The notes beneath the pieces are model-generated. The model saw only the letters and a program-made list of their open reading frames with translations. It ran no database searches and was not told the DNA's origin. Made by a program: the position numbers and the translations under genes. This document shows, one piece after another, positions 15,041-22,868 of a DNA stretch of 24,673 bases. The stretch spans positions 1 through 24,673 of the forward strand of contig DEKP01000035.1 in the NCBI GenBank assembly GCA_002353935.1. Direction: 5' to 3'. Within the stretch, counting starts at the first letter, position 1, and each line of letters begins with the position of its first letter. The DNA comes from Ruminococcaceae bacterium UBA2719 (GTDB taxonomy: Bacteria > Bacillota > Clostridia > Oscillospirales > Acutalibacteraceae).

Positions 15041-15082
15041 AAATCCCCTCGTAAAAACAATGTCGAAAACAGTAAAATTGTG

Positions 15083-15111
15083 TTGACAAATTTGGTTTGT
15101 CTTGGTAAAAT
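15083..15111 (+). promoter_or_regulatory. Sigma-A-type promoter of the AbrB-like gene
   Basis: TTGACA (15083-15088), 17 bases, TAAAAT (15106-15111): near consensus for the vegetative sigma factor and 40 bases before the AbrB-like start. It lies in the divergent region next to spmA. Confidence 0.75.
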
Positions 15112-15151
15112 ATAATAAAATTGCTAATAATGTAAATTGGAGGTGTAATAA

Positions 15152-15400
15152 ATGAAGCCTGCCGGTTTTTTATGTAAAATTGACAAGCTGGGCCGTATCG
15201 TTATTCCAAAGCCGCTTAGAAAAAAATACGATTTTGATATTGATGATACCATCGAGCTTTTCACAGAGCCTGACGGCATTGTGCTCAAAAAGTACGGTAT
15301 GTCCTGCATTTTTTGCTCAAATTCCGATAATCTGACTGAATTCAAGGGCAAAACAGTATGTAAAGACTGCCTGGAGCAAATCAAAAAATCAAGCGACTGA
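15152..15400 (+). CDS. AbrB/SpoVT-type transcription regulator with a C-terminal zinc ribbon
   Basis: 82 aa, ATG with GGAGGTG seven bases upstream. Residues 9-50 are a swapped-hairpin AbrB domain: K-I-D-K-L-G-R-I-V-I-P-K-P-L-R-K-K-Y-D, then D-T-I-E-L-F and G-I-V-L-K-K. The tail has C-I-F-C and C-K-D-C pairs (about 52-55 and 71-74), a likely zinc-binding ribbon. Such proteins are transition-state or sporulation regulators that bind DNA as dimers or tetramers. It is divergent from spmA, so it may control spmA/spmB or itself; the target is inferred only. Confidence 0.87.
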   Translation: MKPAGFLCKIDKLGRIVIPKPLRKKYDFDIDDTIELFTEPDGIVLKKYGMSCIFCSNSDNLTEFKGKTVCKDCLEQIKKSSD

Positions 15401-15498
15401 TATTAAGCTAAAAAATCATATAATTTAATATTACATAAAGAGTATATTTATTTATACATTTTAAATGAGAATATTATTCCGTTTAAGGAGAAGTTATT

Positions 15499-15987
15499 AT
15501 GGTAAGAATAGATAAAGAAAACTACTATCTTGATATTGCCGAGACCGTGCTGGAGCGCGGCACATGCTTAAGACGCAATTTTGGCGCAATTATCGTAAAC
15601 CACGATCAGATTATTTCAACAGGCTACGTCGGCGCTCCCAGAGGCAGAAAAAACTGTATTGATCTTGGCACCTGCATAAGAGAGCAAAAGCAGGTTCCGC
15701 GCGGCGAAAGATACGAGCTGTGCCGCAGCGTCCACGCCGAGGCTAACGCTATTATTCATGCGTCAAGAAATCAAATGATCGGAGCAACGCTTTATTTAGT
15801 CGGCAAAGAAGCCTCAACCGGCGAGTATGTTAAAAATGCAGCGCCCTGCTCAATGTGCAAACGCCAGATTATCAACGCGGGTATCAAAAAGGTTATCATC
15901 AGAAACACAAAAACCAAATTCACCGCCATTTATGTTGACGATTGGATCGACAATGACGAATCCTTAGACGGCACTCTTGGTTATTGA
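15499..15987 (+). CDS. dCMP deaminase (ComEB family)
   Basis: 162 aa, ATG with AAGGAG 7 bases upstream. The zinc and catalytic motif is H-A-E-A-N-A-I (His79, Glu81) and P-C-S-M-C-K (Cys117, Cys120). F-G-A-I-I-V near residue 28 and Y-V-G-A-P-R-G (43-49) match deoxycytidylate deaminases rather than cytidine deaminases. It converts dCMP to dUMP in the cytoplasm, feeding thymidylate synthesis. Length is typical. A 45-codon gene remnant follows 28 bases later with its own ribosome site, so the two were probably cotranscribed. Confidence 0.92.
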   Translation: MVRIDKENYYLDIAETVLERGTCLRRNFGAIIVNHDQIISTGYVGAPRGRKNCIDLGTCIREQKQVPRGERYELCRSVHAEANAIIHASRNQMIGATLYLVGKEASTGEYVKNAAPCSMCKRQIINAGIKKVIIRNTKTKFTAIYVDDWIDNDESLDGTLGY

Positions 15988-16015
15988 TAAGAGGGCATAC
16001 TGTTAGGAGTATGAA

Positions 16016-16153
16016 ATGAAAATTGTCATCATTCACGGACAAAGTCATGAAGGCTCAACCTATCATATCGCAAAAAACGGCTGGAACAAGCGTGATATCG
16101 ACTACCGGAAAGAAAAAGGCTGGGTGGGCAAAAAACGTCCGTGGAAAAAATAA
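16016..16153 (+). pseudogene. Internally deleted NADPH-dependent FMN reductase/flavodoxin-like gene
   Basis: 45 codons with an intact AGGAG seven bases before ATG. The first 19 residues (M-K-I-V-I-I-H-G-Q-S-H-E-G-S-T-Y-H-I-A) are the typical first strand and phosphate-binding loop of FMN-dependent oxidoreductases, which continue for 150-200 residues. Here they are followed at once by D-Y-R-K-E-K-G-W-V-G-K-K-R-P-W-K-K, which resembles the C-terminal end of the same family. The sequence fits a large in-frame deletion that joined the two ends. The flavin site, active region and core sheet are missing, so it cannot work as a reductase. A small peptide could still be made. Confidence 0.65.
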
Positions 16154-16344
16154 ATATATAGTATTATACAAAATATATATTTATAATTTTTATATTATTT
16201 CAAAATTAAATTTTTCCAAAAAACTTCCTTATTTTACATATTATAATTTTAGTTCCTTTTCACACAATATTATTACAACGATGATTTCGTTGTTTTGTAT
16301 AAAATATTTTTTACGAAAAATACGATGAAAAGGAGAAAAAGATC
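16154..16344 (+). other. A/T-rich leader before the SASP gene, with a small terminator-like hairpin
   Basis: Very A/T-rich. A 7-bp stem ACAACGA / TCGTTGT (16275-16293) followed by TTTGTATAAAA may end the dCMP deaminase operon. A forespore promoter for the SASP gene is expected here, but I find no box pair with correct spacing. A TGTATA with AATACGA 17 bases later is too close to the ribosome site. Confidence 0.4.
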
Positions 16345-16536
16345 ATGTCAAGAAGCAACATTGCTGTACCGGAGGCTAAGGAAGCTTTAGAGCGTTTTAA
16401 GATGGAAGCCGCTTCTGAAGTAGGAGTAAACCTCAAGCAGGGTTACAACGGCGATCTTACCAGCAGACAGGCCGGTTCAGTCGGCGGTCAGATGGTTAAG
16501 AAAATGATCGAGTCTTACGAAAAAGGCTTGAAATAA
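16345..16536 (+). CDS. Small acid-soluble spore protein, alpha/beta type
   Basis: 63 aa, ATG with AAGGAG about 9 bases upstream. It begins S-R-S-N-I-A-V-P-E-A-K-E-A-L, contains F-K-M-E-A-A-S-E-V-G-V (about 18-28) matching the GPR protease cleavage region, and has the DNA-binding stretch G-Y-N-G-D-L-T-S-R-Q-A-G-S-V-G-G-Q-M-V-K-K-M-I (split over residues 34-55) that defines the family. These proteins coat spore DNA and protect it from UV and heat; they are made in the forespore and degraded during germination. It is a single gene with its own terminator. Confidence 0.96.
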   Translation: MSRSNIAVPEAKEALERFKMEAASEVGVNLKQGYNGDLTSRQAGSVGGQMVKKMIESYEKGLK

Positions 16537-16568
16537 TCTTAATTTGGATTTATTTTTAAATTTATAAA

Positions 16569-16604
16569 AAAGGGGGAGCTGTGAACATACAGCTCCCCTT
16601 TGTC
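16569..16604 (+). terminator. Terminator of the SASP gene
   Basis: GGGGAGCTGT (16573-16582) and ACAGCTCCCC (16589-16598) form a 10-bp stem with a six-base loop, followed by TTTGTC. An A run before the stem would also give a T run on the other strand. Confidence 0.85.
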
Positions 16605-16679
16605 TATAGTTTTTGATTATAATACTGACACATAGTATCACAAAAAACGCCCATCAAATCTTTGTTCGTTTTTTATCTG

Positions 16680-16726
16680 AATTAGTATAAAAACCGCAAA
16701 TATCAGCATTTTTGCCTGTTGCGGTT
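16680..16726 (-). terminator. Terminator of the BofC-like gene (minus strand)
   Basis: AACCGCAA (16692-16699) pairs with TTGCGGTT (16719-16726). On the minus strand the stem is followed by TTTTTATAC. It lies about 120 bases after the stop of the BofC-like gene. The rest of 16605-16848 is A/T-rich and holds no gene I can support. Confidence 0.7.
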
Positions 16727-16848
16727 CTTAAATAAAAAAATTATAGCTGCCGAATAAATAAAAATTTCTATAAAACACAAACGGCACTTTATTTTTGTTT
16801 AACTGACATTATTAAATATTATAGTATGATTTTTAATTTGATAATGCT

Positions 16849-17175
16849 TCAGCTGCAGTAATCCTCTAATATGGATTTTAACTTCTCTTTTGAGTCAATC
16901 ACAATTCCCTCCTTGAGCCTGTTCTTGTCCGCTTTCGGAAGATTGCTTACCGGGGCGTCGGTTTTTAAATACAGCACTCCGTTTAAGTAAACCACAACCC
17001 TGTTATCCTCACTTTTTACCATATAGACCGTGGGCTCCTCTGCGCTTTGGGTGACTGTTGTCTGAGCCTGTGTCTCCAAAACATCTTTTGTTTTTGCAGC
17101 GTTTGAGGTTATCACAGCCGTCAAAACTACATAAGCTATCAGTATGACTCCGGTTATTAATATCAGCTTTTTCAT
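16849..17175 (-). CDS. Membrane-anchored protein with a BofC-like C-terminal domain
   Basis: 108 aa from ATG 17175, chosen because GAGGTG lies 8 bases upstream; an ATG 15 bases earlier overlaps that ribosome site. Residues 5-24 (I-L-I-T-G-V-I-L-I-A-Y-V-V-L-T-A-V-I) form an N-terminal anchor or signal peptide. A Thr/Gln linker follows, then Y-M-V-K-S-E-D-N-R-V-V-V-Y, L-P-K-A-D-K-N-R-L-K-E-G-I and a final E-D-Y. This matches a conserved clostridial domain like the C-terminus of BofC (bypass of forespore C). It would act outside the membrane. Its role in sporulation is inferred from family only. It is divergent from the PBP gene. Confidence 0.7.
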   Translation of the reverse strand: MKKLILITGVILIAYVVLTAVITSNAAKTKDVLETQAQTTVTQSAEEPTVYMVKSEDNRVVVYLNGVLYLKTDAPVSNLPKADKNRLKEGIVIDSKEKLKSILEDYCS

Positions 17176-17341
17176 AAAAATACACCTCAAAGGTATTTTT
17201 TCTCAAAATTTATATAATATTCATATTTTTTGAAATTATATTAATATAAAAATCTCTGTAATTTTATAAAAAAATGTTTTATTTCTCAAAGCTTTGTGAT
17301 ATAATTATCAAGGCTATATGTATTTTATTAGGAGGTCAAGT

Positions 17342-19723
17342 ATGAGAAAGACCGACATCAGCAAATATACTGAAAAAATTGATGTTTCCAAAAAAGCAGT
17401 GGGCGCCAAAAACTTTTTTGGCGGTATCGGAAAAATTTTTCTGACTATAATCGGAATTTTAGTTTGCACAGGATTGATTCTTGGCATATCCATGGGCATT
17501 TACCTTTTTAAGCTTGCGAACGAACCTACGGGTATCGACCTAAATGCAAGATCCTTGAACCTGTCGAGCTTTATATATATAGAAGATCCCGACACCAAGG
17601 AGTTCGTTGAATACCAAACTCTCTACGGCACCGAAAACCGCGTATGGGTGAACCTGTCCGATATGCCGAAATATATGCCCGACGCCATTGTAGCTATTGA
17701 GGACAAGCGCTTTTACAAGCACCACGGCGTTGACTGGTTTAGAACCGGGACTGCGGTAGTAAGCCTGTTGACAGGCTCGGACAGCTACGGCGGTTCAACG
17801 CTTACCCAGCAGCTTATTAAAAACATCACCGATGACAATGAAGCCAGTATCAAAAGAAAGCTGCGCGAGATTTTCAGAGCGCTAAATGTTGAAAAAGAGT
17901 ATTCAAAGGACGATATCATAGAAGCCTACTTAAACGTCGTAAACTTCGGTAACAACGCTCAGGGCGTCGAAACTGCGGCAGAACTTTACTTTGATAAAAG
18001 CATAAACGAATGTTCTATCTGCGAATGTGCGGCAATTGCCGGTATCACTCAAAACCCTGCAAAATGGAACCCTCTTGTGTATCCCGAAAACAATAAAATA
18101 AGACGCGAAATCGTTATTAACCAAATGTATGAGCAGGAAATGATCACAAAAGATGAATATGAAGAAGCTATGAAAGAGAGCGAAAATCTTACCTTTGTCG
18201 ATACTTCCGCAAAAGAAGAGGAGGAAGAAGACGACGAAGAGGTTGATATCCAAAACTGGTATATAGATCAGATGTACGACGATCTTGTGCGCGATTTGGC
18301 AAAATATTATGACATAAGCAAAGACGCCGCTTCCGAAAAGCTATATACCGAGGGCTTAAAGATCTATTGCGCTATGGACCTCAAAGCTCAGGAAATGATC
18401 GAAGAAGAGGCCAGAAATGACCTCACGCAATATGACTCTGAGCTTCAGACCGGTATGGAAATGATTGGCTTTGACGGGCGAGTAATATGTACCGCCGGCT
18501 CTACTCAGGAAAAAGACGGAAATCTGCTCTTTGACCGTGCAAGCGACGCTGTGCTTCAGCCGGGTTCTTCTATCAAGGGAGTAATGGTGTATCCGCTTGC
18601 AATGGATTCGAAAATAATCAATTATTCTTCGCTTGTAAAAGATGAGCCTGTTGAAAACTGGAAGTATGAGAACGGAGTTCTAAAATCAGGTCCTAACAAC
18701 GCCTACGGCAGCTACAACGGATATATGACAGTGCCCGAGGCTATCGCCTGGTCTTCAAACGCCGCAGCTGTTCAGACAATGAACCAAGTCGGTACGGAAA
18801 ACGCCTATAACCACGCTACAGCCAACATGGGCTTTAAGCATTTAGCTCAGTCAGACAGCGAAAACCTCGGCGCTCTGTCCATCGGCGGTATGGAAGGCGG
18901 CGTAACAGTCAGAGAAATGGCTGCTGCTATGGAATATGTCGGCAACGGCGGACTGTACTATGAGCCGTACACATATTATTATGTAACCGATCAAAACGAT
19001 ACGATTATACTAGACAACCGCAACAATCAGCCAAAAGAAGCATATTCCGAAGATACAGCATATGCTATGAACAGACTGCTTAGATATAACGTGCTGACTT
19101 CTCAGCATTCGGCTTCTCCATACGCTAACATCGACGGCTGGGAGATCGTTGGTAAAACCGGTACAACAGATGATGATAAAGATATCTGGTTTGTCGGAGC
19201 TTCTCCTTACTGCACTTTAGCGTGCTGGGTCGGCTACGACAACCCCCACAGCATATCGCAAACCTCGCTAGCTGCCATAACCTGGCAAAAGGTAATGAGC
19301 AACTACCTCTCCGATAAGGAAAGCAAGGAATATGACGTTCCTTCCACTATAATTCCCGCAACCTACTGCAAAGGCTCGGGTCTGCTCGCAGCGTCATATT
19401 GCTCAGGTACCGACACGGGATATTATACTAAAGACAATATGCCGGAGTATTGTTCCGGATATCACCTGGCAAGCGGCGGTTCTACTTTTACTCCAAACTA
19501 CAACGATAACGCAAACTCCGATTCGCAAAATAATACAAAGTCAAGCTCAAAGTCAAATGAAAAAACTACGAGCAAGACTTCAGACAGCGAAAAGGTAAGC
19601 AATGATACAAGCAACCCTGTATCTGACTCAGGCGGCAATACCTCATCGAATGACGGTGAAGATAATAACAATGTTACGCCAGAGCCTCCGGGAGAAGATC
19701 CTAACAATGCAGCCGAAGAGTAG
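17342..19723 (+). CDS. Class A penicillin-binding protein (PBP1A-type glycosyltransferase and transpeptidase)
   Basis: 793 aa from ATG 17342, with GGAGG six bases upstream. A cytoplasmic leader and one membrane helix (about 31-58) come first. The GT51 domain has A-I-E-D-K-R-F-Y-K-H-H-G with Glu120, G-G-S-T-L-T-Q-Q-L-I-K-N (150-161) and R-K-L-R-E-I-F-R-A. The transpeptidase domain has S-S-I-K (Ser409 to Lys412), S-S-N (471-473) and K-T-G-T (605-608), so both activities look intact. An acidic insert (E-E-E-E-E-D-D-E-E) lies between the domains near residue 300. The last 80 residues are a Ser/Asn/Asp-rich disordered tail outside the cell. It polymerises and crosslinks peptidoglycan. Confidence 0.95.
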   Translation: MRKTDISKYTEKIDVSKKAVGAKNFFGGIGKIFLTIIGILVCTGLILGISMGIYLFKLANEPTGIDLNARSLNLSSFIYIEDPDTKEFVEYQTLYGTENRVWVNLSDMPKYMPDAIVAIEDKRFYKHHGVDWFRTGTAVVSLLTGSDSYGGSTLTQQLIKNITDDNEASIKRKLREIFRALNVEKEYSKDDIIEAYLNVVNFGNNAQGVETAAELYFDKSINECSICECAAIAGITQNPAKWNPLVYPENNKIRREIVINQMYEQEMITKDEYEEAMKESENLTFVDTSAKEEEEEDDEEVDIQNWYIDQMYDDLVRDLAKYYDISKDAASEKLYTEGLKIYCAMDLKAQEMIEEEARNDLTQYDSELQTGMEMIGFDGRVICTAGSTQEKDGNLLFDRASDAVLQPGSSIKGVMVYPLAMDSKIINYSSLVKDEPVENWKYENGVLKSGPNNAYGSYNGYMTVPEAIAWSSNAAAVQTMNQVGTENAYNHATANMGFKHLAQSDSENLGALSIGGMEGGVTVREMAAAMEYVGNGGLYYEPYTYYYVTDQNDTIILDNRNNQPKEAYSEDTAYAMNRLLRYNVLTSQHSASPYANIDGWEIVGKTGTTDDDKDIWFVGASPYCTLACWVGYDNPHSISQTSLAAITWQKVMSNYLSDKESKEYDVPSTIIPATYCKGSGLLAASYCSGTDTGYYTKDNMPEYCSGYHLASGGSTFTPNYNDNANSDSQNNTKSSSKSNEKTTSKTSDSEKVSNDTSNPVSDSGGNTSSNDGEDNNNVTPEPPGEDPNNAAEE

Positions 19724-19809
19724 CCGGGCAAAGATTTAGTTTTTATTGAACTTCAACTTTACCCTTAGGTTCTTAAAATTAATTTATATAACTTAGTTCT
19801 TTGTCTTTT

Positions 19810-19865
19810 GTTTGTAAACCGAGGTTTGTAAACCGAGGTTTATGAACCTAGCTTAGTAAACCTTG
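19810..19865. repeat. Four-unit 14-bp tandem repeat with palindromic units, upstream of hom
   Basis: Units: GTTTGTAAACCGAG (19810-19823), an identical second unit (19824-19837), GTTTATGAACCTAG (19838-19851) and CTTAGTAAACCTTG (19852-19865). Each unit holds a GTTTnnnAAC-type half-palindrome, so neighbouring units can form AAACC/GGTTT hairpins. It lies 88 bases after the PBP stop and 90 bases before hom. It may be an operator array or an RNA structure; there is no T run to make it a terminator. Confidence 0.7.
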
Positions 19866-19954
19866 GGTTAAAAAATAAAATTACTAAGCAAATAACAAAA
19901 GCAAGCCTCGAAAAGTATCGAGATCGAAATATTTTGAAAGGACATTTTACATCT

Positions 19955-21205
19955 ATGGTATCTGTAGCAATTATGGGCCACGGAGTGGTAGGCTCGGGTG
20001 TATCCGAAATTTTGACAACTCACAAAAATAAGCTTTTCAATTCCCTGGGCGAAGAGATATACATAAAATATATACTCGATTTGCGTGATTTTCCAAATCA
20101 TCCGCTTAAGGATAGATTCACAAAAAACTTTGACGACATATTAAATGACAGAGAAATAAGAGTTGTTGTTGAAGTTATGGGCGGCATACATCCTGCCTAT
20201 GAATATGTAAAAGCATGCCTTGCATCAGGCAAAAGCGTTGTAACCTCTAACAAAGAGCTTGTTGCAACAAACGGCGCAGAGCTCTTGCAAATTGCAAAAG
20301 ACAACAACGCAAACTTTTTGTTTGAAGCTTCAGTCGGCGGCGGTATTCCGATCATCCGCCCCATCAACCAGTGCCTGGTTGCAAACAACGTCAGCGAAAT
20401 TGCCGGTATCCTAAACGGAACTACCAACTTCATACTTACTAAGATGATCGAGGATGGCATGGACTTTAAAGACGCTTTGAAGCTTGCGCAGGAGTTGGGC
20501 TATGCCGAAAGAAATCCCGAGGCTGATATCGAAGGTCACGACGCTTGCAGAAAGATATGTATTCTCGCATCTCTTGCCTTTGGAAAACATATATATCCAA
20601 ACGCAGTACTTACTCAGGGTATCACAAACATAACGCTCAAAGACGTTGAGTATGCAAGAATCTGGGGCGGCGTTATCAAGCTTATCGGCAGCGTAAAAAA
20701 GCTGCCCAATAAAAAAATTGATATCATCGTAGCTCCTATGTTCATTCCAATAAAAAGTCAGCTTGCCAATATCGACGATGTTTTTAACGGAATAATGGTG
20801 CGCGGCGACTGCACAGGCGACGTAGTATTCTACGGAAAAGGAGCAGGAAAGCTTCCTACTGCCAGCGCTGTTGTTGCCGACATAGTTGACTCTATAAAGC
20901 ACCTGAAAACCAGAAAATATCTATACTGGGTAGATTCTGACAACTCTTCGGTTTTAGATTATAAAGAATCTGTGACCGCTATGTATATAAGGGCGAATAC
21001 AGAAGATAAAGATTTAGCATATAATAAAGCAAAAGAGCTTTTCGGCGATATTCATATTTTAGATAACACCGGTTCTGAGTCTCAGAAAGGCGAAATCGCC
21101 TTTGTTATCGAGCCTATGAAATATGCCGATATCGCTGCTAAAATCGCTGTGCTTGAAAATGAAAACATTTGTGTACAATCTCAAATTCGCATAGGCGACC
21201 TATAA
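19955..21205 (+). CDS. hom: Homoserine dehydrogenase
   Basis: 416 aa from ATG 19955; a TTG at 19934 is in frame, but AAAGGA lies between them and points to the ATG. The NAD(P) site V-A-I-M-G-H-G-V-V-G-S-G is at residues 4-15. The substrate domain shows V-T-S-N-K-E-L-V-A, E-A-S-V-G-G-G-I-P-I-I and I-L-N-G-T-T-N-F-I-L-T-K-M, followed by A-E-x-N-P-E-A-D-I-E-G-H-D-A. The last 90 residues form an ACT-type regulatory domain. It reduces aspartate semialdehyde to homoserine, the branch to threonine and methionine. lysC follows after 40 bases, so both steps of the common aspartate pathway are probably cotranscribed. Confidence 0.96.
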   Translation: MVSVAIMGHGVVGSGVSEILTTHKNKLFNSLGEEIYIKYILDLRDFPNHPLKDRFTKNFDDILNDREIRVVVEVMGGIHPAYEYVKACLASGKSVVTSNKELVATNGAELLQIAKDNNANFLFEASVGGGIPIIRPINQCLVANNVSEIAGILNGTTNFILTKMIEDGMDFKDALKLAQELGYAERNPEADIEGHDACRKICILASLAFGKHIYPNAVLTQGITNITLKDVEYARIWGGVIKLIGSVKKLPNKKIDIIVAPMFIPIKSQLANIDDVFNGIMVRGDCTGDVVFYGKGAGKLPTASAVVADIVDSIKHLKTRKYLYWVDSDNSSVLDYKESVTAMYIRANTEDKDLAYNKAKELFGDIHILDNTGSESQKGEIAFVIEPMKYADIAAKIAVLENENICVQSQIRIGDL

Positions 21206-21245
21206 TCCATTTATTAAATTATAAATCCCATAGGAGTAAAAAAAT

Positions 21246-22463
21246 ATGAGTCTTATTGTTCAAAAATTCGGCGGTACATCTGTAAAAGACGCTAAACGCC
21301 TTATGAATGTCGCAAATATTGTGACTCAAAAATATAAAGAGGGCAACGACGTAGTTGTGGTAGTATCAGCTCAGGGCGACACTACAGATGATCTTATTGA
21401 AAAAGCCGCAGAGATCAACTCTAACCCCTCTAAAAGAGAGATGGATATGCTCTTATCCTCAGGAGAGCAAATATCAGCCTCGCTGCTTGCGATGGCGATA
21501 CAAAAGCTGGGCTGCCCCTCTGTGTCGCTGACAGGCTGGCAGGCAGGCTTTTCAACCACCTCCGTACACACCTCTGCACGTATAAAGGATGTAAATCCCG
21601 AAAGGATACGCAGCGAGCTGGATTCTAAAAAGATCGTTGTGGTAACGGGCTTTCAGGGGCTTTCAAAATACGACGATATTACAACCCTCGGTCGCGGCGG
21701 TTCAGACACCAGCGCCGTTGCAATAGCTGCGGCTATGCACGCCGATTTGTGCCAGATATATACCGACGTAGAGGGTGTTTTCACAGCAGATCCCAGAAAG
21801 GTTCCTAACGCTAAAAAGCTTAAGGAAATTTCATACGACGAGATGCTAGAGCTTGCAACCTTAGGCGCACAGGTGCTTAACAACCGCTCTGTTGAAATGG
21901 CTAAAAAGTATAATATTGAACTTGAAGTGCTCTCGAGTCTTACAAACAAACCGGGCACAATCGTAAAGGAGAAAGTTAAAATGGAAAAAATGTTAATAAG
22001 CGGCGTTGCCAAAGATACCGATGTTGCACGTGTGTCAATCACCAGGATTCCGGATCAACCGGGTATCGCTTTCAAATTATTCTCCTCGCTTGCTGCTAAG
22101 AATATCAACGTTGATGTTATATTGCAGTCAATCGGCAGGGGCGATGACACCAAGGATATAGCCTTTACCGTACCTAAGGACAAGGGCAAAGAAGCGCTGA
22201 AAACTGTTGAAGATTTTGCTAACAATTACGACGCAGGCGAGGTTCAGTTTGACGACAACGTAGCAAAAATCTCTATCGTAGGCGCAGGCATGGAGAGTCA
22301 CGCAGGCGTTGCTGCAAAGATGTTTGAAGCGCTTTTTGAACAGCAGATCAATATTCGCATGATATCCACAAGCGAGATCAAGGTTTCTGTTATCATAGCT
22401 AAAGACGACGCTGACAAAGCGGTATCAGCTATCCACAACAAGTTTTTTCCCAAGGCAACTTGA
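21246..22463 (+). CDS. lysC: Aspartate kinase
   Basis: 405 aa, ATG with TAGGAG about 9 bases upstream. K-F-G-G-T-S (7-12) binds the phosphate. V-V-V-V-S-A-Q-G-D-T-T-D-D-L-I appears near residue 38, and T-L-G-R-G-G-S-D-T-S-A-V-A near 140-152; D-V-E-G-V-F-T-A-D-P-R follows. After residue about 255 come two ACT domains, which allow feedback inhibition by lysine or threonine. It phosphorylates aspartate, the first step for lysine, threonine, methionine and diaminopimelate. Its internal start of a separate beta subunit, as in Bacillus, is possible at an in-frame ATG near 21981 that has GGAGAAAG upstream. Confidence 0.96.
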   Translation: MSLIVQKFGGTSVKDAKRLMNVANIVTQKYKEGNDVVVVVSAQGDTTDDLIEKAAEINSNPSKREMDMLLSSGEQISASLLAMAIQKLGCPSVSLTGWQAGFSTTSVHTSARIKDVNPERIRSELDSKKIVVVTGFQGLSKYDDITTLGRGGSDTSAVAIAAAMHADLCQIYTDVEGVFTADPRKVPNAKKLKEISYDEMLELATLGAQVLNNRSVEMAKKYNIELEVLSSLTNKPGTIVKEKVKMEKMLISGVAKDTDVARVSITRIPDQPGIAFKLFSSLAAKNINVDVILQSIGRGDDTKDIAFTVPKDKGKEALKTVEDFANNYDAGEVQFDDNVAKISIVGAGMESHAGVAAKMFEALFEQQINIRMISTSEIKVSVIIAKDDADKAVSAIHNKFFPKAT

Positions 22464-22530
22464 AGGCAGCGCGCTGCTGCATCCTTTCCGAGAAGATAGG
22501 TGCTACTGAAATGTAACTCTAATTTCCGAT
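22452..22530 (+). repeat. Palindromic interspersed repeat, copy B
   Basis: It starts across the lysC stop with the GCAGCG/CGCTGC palindrome (about 22467-22478), then GCATCCTTTCCGAGAAGATAGG (22479-22500, core CTTTCCGAGAAGATAGG), then CTACTGAAATGTAACTCTAA and TTCCGA. The core is shared base for base with copies C and D. Confidence 0.7.
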
Positions 22531-22555
22531 TGAATCGTAAAATAGGAAGGAAAAA

Positions 22556-22640
22556 ATCCAAAACTCGTTTTGGCGGCGAGCCGCCGCAGGCTTTCCGAGA
22601 AGATAGGTACTACTAAAATGTAACTCTAATGCCCGACCAC
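22556..22640 (+). repeat. Palindromic interspersed repeat, copy C
   Basis: AAAAC-TC-GTTTT (about 22560-22571), then GGCGGC-GA-GCCGCC (22572-22585), the core CTTTCCGAGAAGATAGG (22591-22607), then CTACTAAAATGTAACTCTAA (from about 22610) and TGCCCGACC. It ends just before the lysC-side terminator and the toxin-antitoxin locus. Confidence 0.7.
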
Positions 22641-22676
22641 AGTGTGAATTTTACTTTAAATAAAGAAAGTTAAAAA

Positions 22677-22710
22677 CCGACAGAAAAATTACAATTCTGT
22701 CGGTTTTCTT
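22677..22710 (+). terminator. Terminator of the hom-lysC operon
   Basis: CCGACAGAA (22677-22685) pairs with TTCTGTCGG (22695-22703), a 9-bp stem with a nine-base loop, followed by TTTTCTT. The last bases overlap the -35 box of the toxin promoter. Confidence 0.88.
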
Positions 22711-22737
22711 GATTTAGTAAAGCTGTTATTGTATAAT
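22709..22737 (+). promoter_or_regulatory. Promoter of the toxin-like mRNA
   Basis: TTGATT (22709-22714), 17 bases, TATAAT (22732-22737). Predicted transcript start near 22744, giving a leader of about 53 bases before the peptide start. Confidence 0.75.
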
Positions 22738-22769
22738 CAATTTTGCTGCAGGGTAGTTAAGGCGGTTAG

Positions 22770-22790
22770 CACTCCCAAAAACAGGGGGTG
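22770..22790 (+). promoter_or_regulatory. Hairpin that hides the toxin ribosome binding site
   Basis: CACTCCC (22770-22776) pairs with GGGGGTG (22784-22790) across a seven-base A-rich loop, with one G-T pair. The 3' arm is the ribosome site of the 23-aa peptide. In addition GGCGGTTA (22761-22768) in the leader is an exact 8-base complement of TAACCGCC (22866-22873) at the end of the gene, so the mRNA can also fold end to end. Such locks are known from type I toxin mRNAs such as fst. Confidence 0.7.
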
Positions 22791-22796
22791 ATACAT

Positions 22797-22868
22797 ATGA
22801 CTGAAACAGTTTTATTGATTATTTTATTAGTAGCAATTGCAGAAGTCGCTAAATGTATTAAGAAATAA
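22797..22868 (+). CDS. 23-aa hydrophobic peptide, candidate type I toxin
   Basis: The peptide starts M-T-E-T-V-L-L-I-I-L-L-V-A-I-A-E-V-A and ends K-C-I-K-K: a single membrane helix of about 14 residues with a basic C-terminus, the usual build of small membrane-acting toxins (Fst/Ldr, TxpA and BsrG types). A strong ribosome site AGGGGGTG lies 6-8 bases before ATG. It has its own promoter, a hairpin over the ribosome site, a terminator that begins in the stop codon and a convergent antisense promoter. It has no close resemblance that I recognise to a named toxin and lacks the Pro near the middle of Fst. No homology search was possible. Function is inferred from architecture. Confidence 0.72.
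   Translation: MTETVLLIILLVAIAEVAKCIKK

Noticed and set aside
16023..16328. 101-aa frame overlapping the FMN-reductase remnant
   Set aside because: It runs into very A/T-rich DNA and lacks a ribosome site; frame 16016-16153 has both a ribosome site and family similarity.
16605..16680. Minus-strand promoter (TTGTGA, 16 bases, TATAAT) ahead of the SASP terminator
   Set aside because: Weak -35 box, and the only product would be a very short RNA ending at the SASP terminator hairpin; not enough support.
19724..19954. Possible T-box or lysine riboswitch before hom
   Set aside because: The region is too short for a T-box and lacks its conserved antiterminator words; no lysine riboswitch core is seen. 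Only the 14-bp repeats stand out.
20411..20902. 163-aa open frame on the minus strand
   Set aside because: Opposite the substrate domain of homoserine dehydrogenase; no start signal or family character.
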